Positions 1-11,762 of a stretch of DNA of 64,000 nt are shown here, one piece after another. The position numbers were made by a program, and so were the translations under genes. Position 1 is the first letter of the stretch, and every line of letters starts with the position of its first letter. Under the pieces are notes generated by a model. The model saw nothing but the letters and a program-made list of their open reading frames with translations, was not told the origin of the DNA and ran no database searches. This stretch comes from Paramecium octaurelia (lineage: Eukaryota; Ciliophora; Oligohymenophorea; Peniculida; Parameciidae). Where the stretch lies: the NCBI GenBank assembly GCA_905182995.1, contig CAJJDP010000036.1, positions 290,327 to 354,326 of the forward strand, in the 5' to 3' direction.

Positions 1-1414
1 GCATCTGATTCATTGAACATCCAAAAGAAATTAAAAGCCAAAGGAAAAGCAATTCTTGAAATAAAAGTAGCTGAAAAGATTAAGGACGGTCCATCTGTGA
101 AACCGTAATCATAAAATCCATATCTATTCAATCTTATACTCAGAAGCCCGTACTATACACAATATAACACATAAAGTAAAGGAATTAATACGAGTATTTG
201 AACTGCAAAAAACTCTTCCTCGTCATTTATGAAATAGATGAACACATTAAATTTAAGATTACCAAAGATTGCAATCTCAGATAATGTAATTAGAGCTCCA
301 AGACAGATAAAAATTATAGCTGCACTGTACATGATAATTTTCCAAAATTTGACGTACCAATAATATTGCACTTTGTCTATGAAGGTTCCTAAGCAACCAA
401 CTCTTTCAGGTCTTATGGCTGATGTTATTTTCTTCTCTCTAACATCACAATTGATGATGTCCTCTATAAATAATGCTTATTAGGTTAATATTTCCAATTT
501 CTTTGTATTCCTGACGCAATCATATGATAATTCCTTTGCCCGCTTATGAATCTCTGCAAATTTATCAAGATTCATATCTTCTAAGCCTTGGTCGTTCTTA
601 CTTCTCAGACGACTGAGCTTTGCGGAATCTATCTATTCCTTTGTGAATAATTCAAGTATCTTTTAGACATAAGGCTGATATTCTTCATTGAATTTGTATT
701 TTGATTCATAAGATAAAATTTCAATCAACAAATCATCTAGATCCAACAATTCCCGCTCAAGCAATTCTTTAGTCTTGTTTATGGAATGATATTTTAAGTT
801 AAGTTAAATTTGATGGTTGCTTTCTCTAAAAAATTATTTTGGAATGGCAACTATCGCATATCCTAAAAGAAAAGTAACAATCAACAACCCTCTAAAGATT
901 AATCAATTTTAATACAATGCATTACTCAGCACCACTGTAAATGCTAGCAAAGCCTGAAAAGTAAATGATTTCTCAACTAGCAAATATATTGTAAATGCTA
1001 TTCCTAAAACCCCAAAAATCGCATAGGTTATCAAATTTATTTTAATCGCTCTAATGAGTTTTTGCTTAAAAGTGAATTCTCCTGCATCTTCATAGTCTAA
1101 AGTGATTGGAAGAAAAAACCTATTATATAGAATACCATAATCATTACCATGTTAACAAAAATGTTACCCAATACAATACTATCCAAATTATCTCTATTTT
1201 AGTGTCCTCTAATTCTTATTCATTCTAATTATCATTCAAATCTTACTTTGTAGATGTCCAATGGTAAGATTATAATCAGGCTAAACGAAATCAACCAAGA
1301 AATTAATGTTAAGGCTTTAACATAAAAATTCACTTGTTTTTAAGCATGACTATGTATCACATACCACAAATATGCAACAAGGAATATTGATTCGATTATC
1401 AATAAAATTAACAT
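1..1414 (-). CDS. LMBR1-domain multipass membrane protein (3' end outside window)
   Basis: Predicted polytopic membrane protein of the LMBR1/LMBRD family. The N-terminus from the ATG at 1414 opens with hydrophobic segments and a short LPLDI motif typical of the family. A long hydrophilic, partly coiled region follows, then further membrane segments. The last part seen (FNFFWMF, just inside base 1) resembles the conserved LMBR1 C-terminal block with Arg-x-x-x-Pro-x-x-x-Asn-Phe spacing. Two mini-introns are needed to keep the frame: 1225-1246 (22 nt) and 1120-1147 (28 nt), both GTAA...TAG on the minus strand. No stop is reached, so the gene runs off the left edge. The family assignment is by motif; the transported or bound ligand is unknown. 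Confidence 0.75.
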
Positions 1415-1723
1415 TTAATTAACAAACATAGAATCGAATTAATATAAGTATATGAATATTATATTAGATTCAATTTTTATCCATATTATACTAAAAGCAA
1501 TCTGAATTTTAATGTTTCCTAATCAGGTGATGTATATAACAAATTATGCATATAATCATAATAATTCATTTGCAGAATTTAAGTGTTTAGATACTTTTAC
1601 ACTAATTACCGATATGTTTATGATCTATAGGTAAGATTAGATAAATCATTATGGAATTTACATGAGAATAGTGATATAAACTGATACATCATTAAATTAG
1701 ATAAATATGAAGATTAACTACAA

Positions 1724-2158
1724 ATGCAGAGATTGATTGTTAATTTTTAATTGTTCCTCAATGTTGGTTCATCATAGTACTATTTTAGAAATAAAGTTTC
1801 ATTTATATAGAATCAAAAATTTATATATTTAAAATATAAAATTGTGTTCCATTTTAAATTAATTGAAGAGTTAATTAAAGTTGATGACGTTGAGCAGAAT
1901 TTTATTCATTAACAGTATTATTCACTATTTAAATCTATTATTATAATTGATTAATTTCTGGTTATGACACACCAACTATTTTGTTTCTAATAATAAATTT
2001 CTATATAGCCTTATTATTTGAATAGGTTTGAATATATAATTTACATGATGGGTTATTGGATAATTGTAAAATCTTTAATTGATGATTATTAATTTGCCTT
2101 AATTATTCTCAAACAAAGAATCAACTGTTTTTAACTATAATAAGCTGCATTGCTTTGA
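1724..2158 (+). CDS. Possible unknown protein, 144 aa, weak
   Basis: Open frame in the ciliate code from ATG 1724 to TGA 2156-2158, with no recognisable domain. Composition is I/F/Y/Q/L-rich, as expected of AT-rich DNA. A second open frame (ATG near 1512 to about 1737) overlaps its start in another phase, and no intron joins the two. Either a frameshifted gene or two chance frames is possible. With only TGA as stop in this base composition, open frames of this length arise by chance fairly often, so I rate it low. It fills most of the 788-base gap between the LMBR1 gene and the MORN gene; I see nothing else there. Confidence 0.22.
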
Positions 2159-2202
2159 GTTTTAAATAATTAATATTATAATTGCTGTTATTTTTAATTT
2201 CA

Positions 2203-3258
2203 ATGGGAAATTGTGCTACTTGTGATGATCCGTCTATTTATGAGAATGCAAAACCGGTTAAAAATAAAACAAATTTAGAAAACTAAGAGAATATTTAATA
2301 ACTCACTCCTAAGAGTAAATTATCTTAAAGCTTAGTTAAATCAGAAAATCCCAGTTTGATTGTTTAATAACATATTAGGTAAAATAATAGTTAATTGTAA
2401 ATAGATAAGATCTAAAGGTATTAGATTCAATGCCAGATTTCACTAATTAAAATACAAAAGCCTTACTCGAAAGATTATAACAATTTAATTACGATCAAAA
2501 TGAACCATTTGAATTTAAATAACTTCCTTTTTACGGACCAGTTGAGATGGAACCTAATGTATTTTATTATGGACAATGGAAAAATGGGTAGAGACATGGA
2601 AGAGGCAAGTAAGTGTGGGTTGATGGTTCGATTTATGAAGGATATTGGTTCTAAGATAAGGCTTGTGGAAATGGCAGGTTAATTCACGCAGATGGAGATC
2701 TCTATGAAGGAAAATGGCTAAATGATAAAGCACACGGTTATGGAATTTATCATCATAAAGATGGAGCCTTTTATAAAGGAGAGTGGTATGAGGATCAACA
2801 ACATGGATATGGTCTAGAAAAATGGGCTGATGGTTCTATGTTTGAAGGAACATATAACAATGGTATGAAAGATGGCAATGGTAAATTTAATTGGCCAGAT
2901 GGCAGTTGCTATGTTGGAGAATTTACAAATAATAATATCCATGGAAAAGGACACTATTCCTGGGCTGATGGGAGAGTGTATGAGGGTGATTGGAAAGAAA
3001 ATTAGATGGAAGGTAAAGGAATTTTCACCTGGTCTGATGGAAGGTACAATACATATTAAATAAAATAGAAAATATATAGGAGAATATATAGATGATAAGA
3101 AACACGGATATGGAGAGTTCTATTGGCCTGATGGAAGAGTCTACAAGGGACAATGGTAGGATGGAAAATAACATGGAAGAGGAAAATATAAAGGAATTAA
3201 TAATGTCTTTAGGGAAGGAGAATGGGTAGAAGGAAAATTATAAAAATGGATATAATGA
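2203..3258 (+). CDS. MORN-repeat protein with MGNC lipid-anchor N-terminus
   Basis: 334-residue protein. The N-terminus MGNCATC fits N-myristoylation at Gly2 plus palmitoylation of nearby cysteines. About 80 polar residues follow, then roughly nine to ten MORN repeats (Y-x-G-x-W/F ... G-x-G) reaching almost to the C-terminus. MORN arrays usually bind membranes or act as scaffolds at cortical and ciliary structures. Two introns: 2379-2404 (26 nt) and 3044-3068 (25 nt); removing them gives exactly 335 codons ending in TGA 3256-3258. It lies tail to tail with the glutaminyl cyclotransferase gene, 21 bases apart. A related but distinct MORN gene lies at 34039. Partner and location in the cell are inferred only. 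Confidence 0.85.
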
Positions 3259-3279
3259 AATTGATAAATGATTTACTAA

Positions 3280-4127
3280 TCAATTAAGCTTGACTTCTTA
3301 TATGAATGGCCAATTTTTTCCTGTAATCCAAAAAGTCTGTGTTTTTTAGTTAAATGCAATTCCATTCAGACATCCATCTGGCCTATTTGCTTCTTTGACT
3401 AGATTTGCGAAGTTATATTTTGCCAAAACTTTGCCTTTGTCAAGATCTATTGCAAAGATATGTGTTTTTCCATATTAATTTGCATATAAAATTCCATTTG
3501 CATATTCCAATTCATTTAGATATTCCACAGGAATTGTAACATGTAATATTTAAATTGATTTCAACAATTCAAAATCTTCATTCAGTATATGTATTTTGCT
3601 TGTTCCATCGGAAATCAGTATTTAAGTTTCTCCATTCTAAACTCGATGAGTTAACCCCCAACCTTCCTTTATCGATGGATGTAAATCAATCTACCCTATA
3701 TATTATAGATCTTCCTTTTCATATACAAATCTAGAAGTATTATTAATGAATACATTTTTCTTTCCAGCCAAGTTAATTAATAGACTTTGTTATTTATAAT
3801 ATCGCATCCTTCTCCAAAGTACTTATCGTCTAAATTTTATCTGTACTAAAGTTTATTAACATTTTTGAGATTAATATAGTGTATTCCACTCTTTTTGTAA
3901 AGCCCCGCTGACTCTAATATGGTATCTTCATTCAAAAAAGTGAATCCCTAACAATTTTATAAAATATTTACTTGTGTGTATTAAGGATTGTTAGCATTAT
4001 CTCTATATATTCGTTTTAAGTATTAGTAGCTGCCTGTTGGCTTAAGTTGAAGAAATTTTCCTTCAATTCCCATTTACGAATTTGCTGATGCAATCAAAAT
4101 AATCAGGGCTATCATTCTTTTGATCAT
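3280..4127 (-). CDS. Secreted glutaminyl-peptide cyclotransferase (plant/bacterial beta-propeller type)
   Basis: 274-residue predicted enzyme that converts N-terminal glutamine to pyroglutamate with release of ammonia. Start at 4127 gives a signal peptide (MIKRMIALIILIASANS). Family motifs in order: FTFLNEDTILESAGLY (Q-G-L ... ESTGLYG-like), YFGEG, VYQLTW, FVYE, EGWGLT, SDGTS, LNELEY and NGIAF near the end, matching the glutamine cyclotransferase (beta-propeller) family rather than the animal zinc-dependent QC. One intron, 3731-3753 (23 nt), is required; without it the frame breaks just after QLTW. A shorter start at the second Met is possible. Likely acts in the secretory pathway or outside the cell. 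Confidence 0.85.
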
Positions 4128-4162
4128 TGTAATATAATAATTTTAAGAAAAAATCTAAGAAA

Positions 4163-6789
4163 TCAATACTCCTTATCCCAATTAGGATCACGAGCCTTTT
4201 CAGGTTTGTAAACATTCTAAGCAGTGGCAAGATCATTCTAGTCTACTAATTACAAAATACTTTTATTTCTTCGGTAATCAATTTACCAACCTGGATAGCC
4301 TTTTAAATATCTTTATCGCTATGTAATTTATTTTTAGGTGGTAAGTAAGGAGGTTTCAATTCTCTATTGATTAAAAGATCCTAGCATATAAATTTATAGA
4401 TACATAATCGAATCTTTCAAAAAACGAGTTATTTTTTAAACTAGCATAAGATGATCCTAGTCTAAGTTCTGGAGTCTTACTAAGCAATTACTCAATTAAT
4501 TTCTTTGCCTTTCTATCCTTCAATACTGATGGGAATGTTAATTATTTCTTTTAAATTTCCTCATAAATTTCATATCTAATGTATAATTTATAAACAAATT
4601 TACGGATCGTCTGCATCTTCAGCATATGGAACATTTCCACACATAAATTCATACAAGCAGATTCCTATAGACCATAGATCTACTGAATATGTGTATCCCT
4701 TGCCAGTTAATATTTCTGGTGCCATATAATGTGGAGTTCCAATAATTGTGTATGTTCGACCATTTTTACTCTTTAAATTTTTAGCAGTTCCTAAATCAAT
4801 CAATTTCATGAATCCCTAATATTTATAAATATGGTTATTATACTTTTTCATCTATCATAATATTCTCTGGTTTAATATCTCTATATATGATATTATTCAA
4901 GTGTAAATATTCCATACACAATATCAATGATCCAATATAGAATTGAGAATCATAAGTGTTAAGCAATCCAATGTCTCTGATTACATCGAAAAGTTCCATT
5001 CCTCTGATATATTCTTCTAAGAAGTAAATGTATGTATTATCTTTGAAACTTCGAGCAAAATGCATTATTAATGGGAAGTTAACAGTTTCCAAAGCTATTT
5101 TTTCTTATGCCAAGTGCTTTTCAAGATTTTACTCAATAATTTAGGCCTTTGAAATACATTTCAAAGCATAAATCTTTTTATCCATTTTGTTATGCACCAA
5201 ATAAACATTACCAAATTATCCTTAACCTAATTTCTTCACATAAATCAATTGATCCAATTAAAAATGCTTAAAAACATCTTATTTTTGACCTTCCTCTTTC
5301 TTTATAAATCGATCATGAGCTTTTTCATTCTTTGCAAAGATTTATTCTAAAGAACCTCCAATGATCTCAAAGAACTATTTAAATGTTATTGTTGCTATCA
5401 TTCCTTCATCTTTCATTATGACTGGCTCTCCTAATTTAACATTTTCTCCTTAATCTAAAAATTTATCACCAAACATTTATCCTTTCTCTAAGATTTCCTT
5501 TCCATATTTGATTGAACCTTATAATACAATAACAATCTCTCTGCAAGCTTAACCTTTCTCTATAATTACTTCTTCACTTTTCTTTTGTATCTGTTACATA
5601 TTGCTGACAATTCTTTCTACTTACAATTTAGTCAATTTATTAAGAATAGCATGTCTTTCAAAAGCCCATCTTTAAAGATTACTGTACATAATCAATTGTA
5701 TCTTATCTCCCAATATTCTTGTTAAATCATCTCTTGCTAAGGCCAAAACTGTCACATCTTCTTTTATAGCCTTTGCCGTAGCCCCTCTAACAGAATTCTA
5801 TTATAATGCTTATTCTCCCAATGAGTCTCCTGCCTTCATTATTCTTAGTTCTTTCCCTCCTCTAGATATCTATATTTCTCCTTTCTTAATTATAAAGAAA
5901 GAGTCAGCTTGATCTCCTTCATTAACTATAATTTCTCCAGCCTTAAAATTTAAATTTATCAATGCTGATGGTATTGCTGCTTTTTAATCATCAGTCAATG
6001 ATTCTATTTGTAAAATGATAATGTACCAAAAAATTGCACTTTATTTATGAATTCCTTATTCTAATCATAATCTTTTTACGAAATTGACTCTATTGCCTTT
6101 CTGACTGTGTTTCTATCAATTGCCCAAAATGCACAGTCTAAAAATGAATATATTTTTACCTCCTATTGCCTTAACAGAAGCAGATCTTGGTGCATTATAT
6201 AATAAGGCTAGTTCTCCAAAGGCTTCACCACTTTTTAACGTTTTTTTTAATTCATTATTAATTATAATCTGGCACTGTCCACGTTCAATTAAGAAGTATG
6301 AACTTGCTTTGTCTCCTTGTTTAAAAACCATCTCACCATCATGAACCGTGCAATAAAACATTTTCTCAATGACCTTCACTCTTATCTACTAAAAAATAGT
6401 GTTTATACTTGTCATCGGGCTGCAATTACCCAAAAATAAAGCTATTCCCAAAAGCATTCAAAAGCAATTAAAAATCAAATGGACTTTTGACTTTTTCTTA
6501 TTTTTGGACATTCTCATAAATGACTTCTTGATCAATGACCGCAGCTATTTTGGCCATCTTCTTCTGCTCTTTTCTTTTTGGCTAAGAAATATTGAATTCT
6601 CAAATATACTTCATTCTCTTATTTTGCCTAATCTATTTCTTGAGCCGGCTCCTCTTATTTCTCAGGTACTTGTGTCTTCACTTCCTCCGGTTTTGGAGGT
6701 TGCATCTATTAGATAGGAGGAGGCTAGGAAGTAGTAACCTCTAAATCATTTTTATCATTTATTGGATTTTACCGACAAATGTTTCCCAT
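4163..6789 (-). CDS. cGMP-dependent protein kinase (PKG)
   Basis: 809-residue Ser/Thr kinase. The N-terminus MGNIC may be acylated. At least three cyclic-nucleotide-binding domains follow, with clear G-E-x-G/A-L and PRSASV-type phosphate-binding signatures (GEAFGELALLYNAPRSASV; a second with EQALQ...VRGATA). Then comes a kinase domain with LGQGQFGNVYLV, catalytic Lys in YALK, YRDIKPEN, activation loop TIIGTPHYMAPE and DLWSIG, ending DPNWDKEY like AGC kinases. The magnesium motif reads DLG instead of DFG. At least eight introns of 22-28 nt (for example 4238-4260, 4381-4403, 4576-4603, 4816-4843) give 810 codons. Ciliates carry many such kinases, linked to cilia and exocytosis in other work; which process this one serves is not visible. 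Confidence 0.92.
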
Positions 6790-7075
6790 TAATGTTAATA
6801 TTTTTATTTATTAATAAAAATAAAGGAAAATAAATTTATAATTAATTCAACATCTGAAAGCTAATTTATTGGATAAAAGTAACAAACTTCTACACAATTC
6901 AAAGATATATTTTATAGAAGAAATAGCGTATGCCTAAATTAGAAGTATCCAATAAATTGACATGGTTAGTAATCAACCATTTATAAAGATTTACGTCGTA
7001 ATAAAGCTTAGTTGCCTCATAATTAATTATATAAATTGATTGAGTAATATACTGGTTATGAATATTGTTCATTAT
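6790..7075. other. AT-rich spacer upstream of PKG
   Basis: No open frame with coding character on either strand. Probably holds the 5' region of the PKG gene and the 3' region of the small gene at 7076-7351. No promoter motif is recognisable. Confidence 0.5.
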
Positions 7076-7351
7076 TCATGATTATATTGTTTCATCTGAA
7101 AAATTCCATTGTTTTAAATCGCTCCAATTTTCACTCTGTTTTCTTTTAACATTAGAAGTCTTCTTTATAATAATTCTAGCTGATTATGGGAATTCAGCTA
7201 GTGTTACAAATCTTTTCACTTTATTTTTTAATTAACACTATCTATTCTAAATTGGGTATATCGTTCGATTTACATTAGATTTAGCTCTAGATGTCTAATT
7301 GTGACATTTATTTAAATCTTTTAATTCCATTTTGGCCAACCTAATTTTCAT
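7076..7351 (-). CDS. Small basic protein, unknown, 91 aa
   Basis: Open frame from ATG 7351 (a second in-frame Met lies seven codons on) to TGA 7076-7078, no intron. The product is rich in Lys, Arg, Asn and Ser. It has more varied composition than the surrounding spacer, including Trp and several Cys/His positions, which argues for real coding sequence. No domain recognised, no signal peptide or membrane segment. It could be a nucleic-acid-binding or cytoskeletal small protein, but that is a guess. Confidence 0.45.
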
Positions 7352-7660
7352 ATATTTTTAAAAAAGGTTTTCTCTAGGTTTGTTTCTCTCTGGCTAGTTT
7401 GATAGCATAGATAAGGGTTAAGATATCTATTATTAGAATTCAAATGGGTTTTTAGGTAAGCATAATGAGAACATTGTAAAAAAGTTTAGAAAAAATTGAA
7501 AAAAAATAAGAAATTTATTATCTTAAAACGCGTAATATGAACTTTTAGTCTATTAGAATACTTTATTAATGATAATAATGGAAATTAAATATAATTTTAT
7601 TGATAAAGAGTAGATATTTATTTAATTCCCTTACATTTTTAATATTATTTAATTATTAAA

Positions 7661-8312
7661 ATGCTGCCATAGTTAAAACTCATTTCATTGATTGTTAGAG
7701 TATTTGTGAGACCAATCATTACAAGCAAAAAAGAAGTGTCAATATAAAAGGTCCAGATGAGCAAACAAAGATTTTTCACTCAAAAAATATAAAATTTAGG
7801 AAATTATTATCATTATAAGGATGTATAGAGATTATGAAAGATAGTAAAAAATTGATAGAATGTATTTGAATTAAAATTTACAGGATGAATATGATAAATT
7901 AAACGATGAAGATGCTTTAAAATTAGTTATTTTAATTACCATTATCTTATAGGGCACAGAATTTTTATTAGAAATGTCAATATATACCATTTTGATACTA
8001 GTCTCTTTATTTGAAATATCCAAAACTTATTTCGAATAATAAGAAAGATAATAAAATATGAATAATACAATTAATGTAATTTTAATGCTAAAATAGAATT
8101 TATAATAATAAATTAAAGTTATTAAAGAATTGAAATTGAAAGACTTAAATAATCTTTAGAGAGTTTATGAAATTTACGAAGCAAATCTTAAATCATTTCA
8201 AATTAAATAAGAAAAAGCATTGAAACTAGTCTCTGAAGTCAGATAAGTAAAATTTGTTTTGATAATGAAGCTTTAACTTGAGAATTTAAAAAAGGACAAT
8301 CAAAATTGTTGA
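7661..8312 (+). CDS. Unknown protein with basic N-terminus, possible mitochondrial import signal
   Basis: 209 residues after removal of one intron (7823-7844, 22 nt). The first ~45 residues are rich in Arg/Lys/Ser with almost no acidic residues, as in mitochondrial presequences. Two hydrophobic stretches around residues 80-115 (LVILITIILQGTEFLL and IYTILILVSLFEI) could span the inner membrane. A basic coiled-coil-like tail follows, ending at TGA 8310-8312. A 24-nt GTAAAA...AAG segment near 8249 could be a second, in-phase intron. No family recognised; mitochondrial targeting is inference. Confidence 0.55.
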
Positions 8313-8544
8313 TTATATTGGGATGTAACATATTTGATATCATAAACAAAACGATTATTTTCAAAATTTGATAGTTAAATTCATCATGCTTTTTTCTGTA
8401 TGGAATCTTAGTCTTCTATTTTTTTACAAATCAAATGAAAATCTCTGAGTTTGTTATCATAATAATGATTGTATGACTTATTGTTCTTAGGACTAGCAGT
8501 ATTCCTCTGTTTTAGTTCTTTGATTGTTTAATTTTCCTACTGGA

Positions 8545-9694
8545 TCACTTAGTATAAATGATAAAATTACATTTGATGAAATCTCTTAATTTATAGAAAT
8601 ACTTCTTTCTATGTTCAGCATTTGTATCTATTCCTGAATGTCCAATGTTTTCTACTTCCCAATATTCATATAGTCGTTAACAATTATTTGCTAATAACTT
8701 TGCCTATGTAAAATCTATTATTTCGTCTTCTAAACCATGCATGATGAAAACTGGGCATGTAACATTTTTAATTCTATCAACATTAGGAAAAATATCATAG
8801 AATGGAGTTGATTTCAATTTATTATTTACAACCCTCAATCCAGAACTTAAACCTGAATGAACAACCAAGCCACCAACTGGAAATTCATTATCAGAAACTA
8901 GCATAACACTAGGTCCAGATCCTATACTATAACCATAAACAATTATTTTTGTTGGATCAAATTTTAATTAAGTGACCAAAAAGTCATATGCCACTTAAAT
9001 ATTATTGATGATATTGAGATCGGTGCATTTCCCTTAAGATAGTCCATAACCTGAATATTCATATGCAAAGACATTAATTCTTAAGTTCGTACACAAATCT
9101 AGTAATATATTGATTTCAAGTTACCAATTAATGTATCAATCATATAACCCAAATCGCTTGCATTTCCATGGCTGAATAATATCACCATATCACTCAATGG
9201 AAAAGTACTTTTGACATAAAGGGATGCTATTCTATGTCCTTTTCGGCCTTTTAAAAAATATCCAGTCAATTCTAAATTTTCCTGCTTTGGTATTATTATT
9301 TCCTTCCCATTCTCATCAATTAAATAAAAATCATGAGTCGGATACATAGGACTTATTAAATTAAATTTGACTATTACTCTTCGCGTGTTGGACTAGTACT
9401 TCCACTAGAAAATTGCATTAGCTCTTCTGCTAAATCGATCAACCCTAATGAGTTTATGTTTTCATCGTCATAGGATTTAGATTTCTACCTTATTTCTGAC
9501 TAGCATTCAATTTATTTAAGCGAAAAAGAATTTTTATTTGTGCTTTAAGTTGTATTATCTTCCAATCTTTATTTTAAAGCATAGCTAACCTTTGGTGGTT
9601 GAAAGGCTATGTTTTTTAATATTTTTTATCTTAAACCACAAAAGCTTAGTGATTAAAATATTCCTACTGTTAGTGAAGACTTTAGATTTGACAT
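8545..9694 (-). CDS. ABHD17-like alpha/beta hydrolase
   Basis: 365-residue serine hydrolase resembling ABHD17/FAM108, a family that in animals removes palmitate from membrane proteins. The motifs follow the family in order: IAFQPP near the start, VILFSHGNASDLG (oxyanion-hole HGN), YEYSGYGLSQG, the nucleophile elbow GYSIGSG with catalytic Ser, SGLRVV, FIMHGLEDEIIDF containing the catalytic Asp, and the final GHSG with catalytic His. Two 26-nt introns (9352-9377, 9099-9124) restore the frame exactly. The N-terminus from ATG 9694 is not as cysteine-rich as animal ABHD17, so its mode of membrane attachment is uncertain. It faces the gene at 7661 tail to tail across 232 bases of non-coding DNA. 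Confidence 0.88.
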
Positions 9695-10359
9695 AGCAAA
9701 TTTTTGTATATATAAATTTGATTAATCATTTGAAACAATTCCTTATAATATCATTAAGAAAAACTTTCATATAATTGATATAGATGAAAAATTTGTTTTG
9801 CGATAGCCATTTTAATAAAATTTAATAATTTGTTTAATCCCTTTTAACAATCAAATGGAAGAATAAATAAATTATTTTTTTAGTAAATTAATCGTATATA
9901 TTGGAAATATAATCAAGACAATTGTCTTAGATATGTTCATTAATTTAACAATATATAATTATAGAGTTAGCAATCTTTTTCTGTTGCAACAATAATACCT
10001 GTAGAACGAATAGTACTCAGGCAACTCAAGCCAAATTAAAAGTCAAAATAAGAAAATTCAACCTCCATACTCAAGCCTAAATAACTTTAATTGATACAAT
10101 TATATACAAAGTATTTTTATGCTTGAATTACTGAATGAGAAACTTTATTATTAAAGTGTTAATTCTTCAAAAATAATTAAATTTTTCATAGAATATTAAA
10201 ATTCAATAAACTAGTTAAAAAATTGCTCAAAAAAAAACAAATGTCAAAAAAATAAGACTTTAACTACAAAAAATTATTCTAAGTATAATAATAATTGATT
10301 CACATACAGAGATTAAATTTAAAAAAACAAACATTTTTATATACTTTTTATTTATAAAT
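9695..10359. other. AT-rich intergenic stretch
   Basis: Very AT-rich. A 53-codon open frame at 9933-10094 (+) with a Q/S/N/P-rich end is the only coding-like piece, and is well within chance length for this code. Otherwise I see nothing here. Confidence 0.4.
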
Positions 10360-10584
10360 TCAAATAACTAAATAATTAGGCTATTAATTTAAGAGTTTTC
10401 CTGTTTTAGTTATTTTATATCTTTCTATGGTCATTATTGCTATTTTTATCATTTTGAGATATATATATATTGGTTGAGTAGAAAGAAATGATAATGGCTA
10501 TAATAATTCTTACAATATTCTACTCATTTCCTAAATTTCATTTTCTAAACTTTCCTGATTATTCAGACGAGTTTGATGCCTCAT
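10360..10584 (-). CDS. Possible 74-aa protein, weak
   Basis: Open frame from ATG 10584 to TGA 10360-10362. The first half (MRHQTRLNNQ, then Glu/Leu-rich heptad-like spacing) looks like a short coiled coil. The second half is Ile/Lys-rich. Length alone is not significant when only TGA terminates. No neighbour or motif supports it. Confidence 0.25.
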
Positions 10585-11043
10585 CTTATTAGCAAATCTC
10601 AAATTGATTGTAATTCATTCATTTAAAGATAATTTAAATAGGTTATATCTTATTAAGAAATAATTATTATATTTATTTTAAAGAACAATATTTGATTTAT
10701 TTTAGATTATTTTATGGCCTAATCACATTTAGACCGAAAGCCTTTTCTAAATATAAATTGTTATTATTTTGCGTATATCTATCAAGTTGAACAGTCAATA
10801 GTTATTTTAATAACAACTAAAATCAGAATTTAAAAAAATGTAAACAGTACAAGAAATATTAGTAATAAACTATTTTTATCATTAAATAATAATATAAATT
10901 CTTTGGCTGATTTATAATAAAATTTTGAAGCCATCTTCATATGTATTTAATGTAAATGTTCTTTAAAAGTCACATTCAGTTTTAAGTTCTTTTATTATAA
11001 TTATTTTTATATAGAATAGTTATCATTATTTTATTAATAAATA
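10585..11043. other. AT-rich intergenic stretch
   Basis: No open frame with coding character on either strand; long A/T runs. Presumed spacer between the weak ORF and the gene at 11044-11661. Confidence 0.45.
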
Positions 11044-11661
11044 TCACATATATACAATCAGATTGTCTTCTGTACTATCATCTTTATTTTAGACCATATT
11101 TATTCCTTATTATTGAGATAAAATTTACATCAATGAAATTAAACTCTCCTTAAGCTCTTAAGAATTCATCGGTATGAACTCATCTTATCTGAGTGATATT
11201 TTATGTTATTGTCCCACACGAGGTGTTTTCACCCTTTAAATCAATTTTTAGAGATAGTTTAATTCAGTTGTTTAAATAGTTTAGACTATAGTTTCAGTTT
11301 TGTTGATTAATGGAGAATGACAACATTGTTTATCGGATTTCTCTGATTTAATTCGGTTTGTTCGATTACCCCTTATCTTTGGAGAAGCTTTATGTCTATC
11401 AACTGACTTAAAGTTTAAGTCATATTGTAACGACGGCAAAATAAATTTGGAAGGTCTTTTTCTATCTTGAGAAGACCCAAATACAACAGAATTTTTATTT
11501 GCAGTAGCCTTTATCGTGTTATTAATTTTGCATGCCAAAGAAAAATGGTTTTGATGCAAATTGTTTAATTTGAACCTTTAAAAATTAGGAGATGCATCAA
11601 ATCTATCGTTTTCAATAGTTTTAGTCACCTATATGGATTCTATAATGGGTACATATATCAT
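11044..11661 (-). CDS. Unknown basic protein, 205 aa
   Basis: Intronless open frame from ATG 11661 to TGA 11044-11046. Composition is balanced, with many Arg, Lys, Ser, Asn and Pro residues and phrases such as SSQDRKRPSKF and KIRGNRTNRIKS, unlike random translation of AT-rich DNA. No membrane segment, no recognisable domain, probably largely disordered. A downstream start is possible. It lies 101 bases downstream of the Hook-like gene on the same strand. Confidence 0.6.
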
Positions 11662-11762
11662 TATTAAAATTTTATAATATATTTTAAGTTGATGATATCA
11701 CTTTCTTTTCTTATTTTTGAAATGTAGAATAATTATAAATTGATTATCAAATAAAATATTTA

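Noticed and set aside
9933-10094. 53-codon open frame in spacer DNA
   Set aside because: With TGA as the only stop, frames of this length are expected by chance in such AT-rich DNA; no motif supports it.
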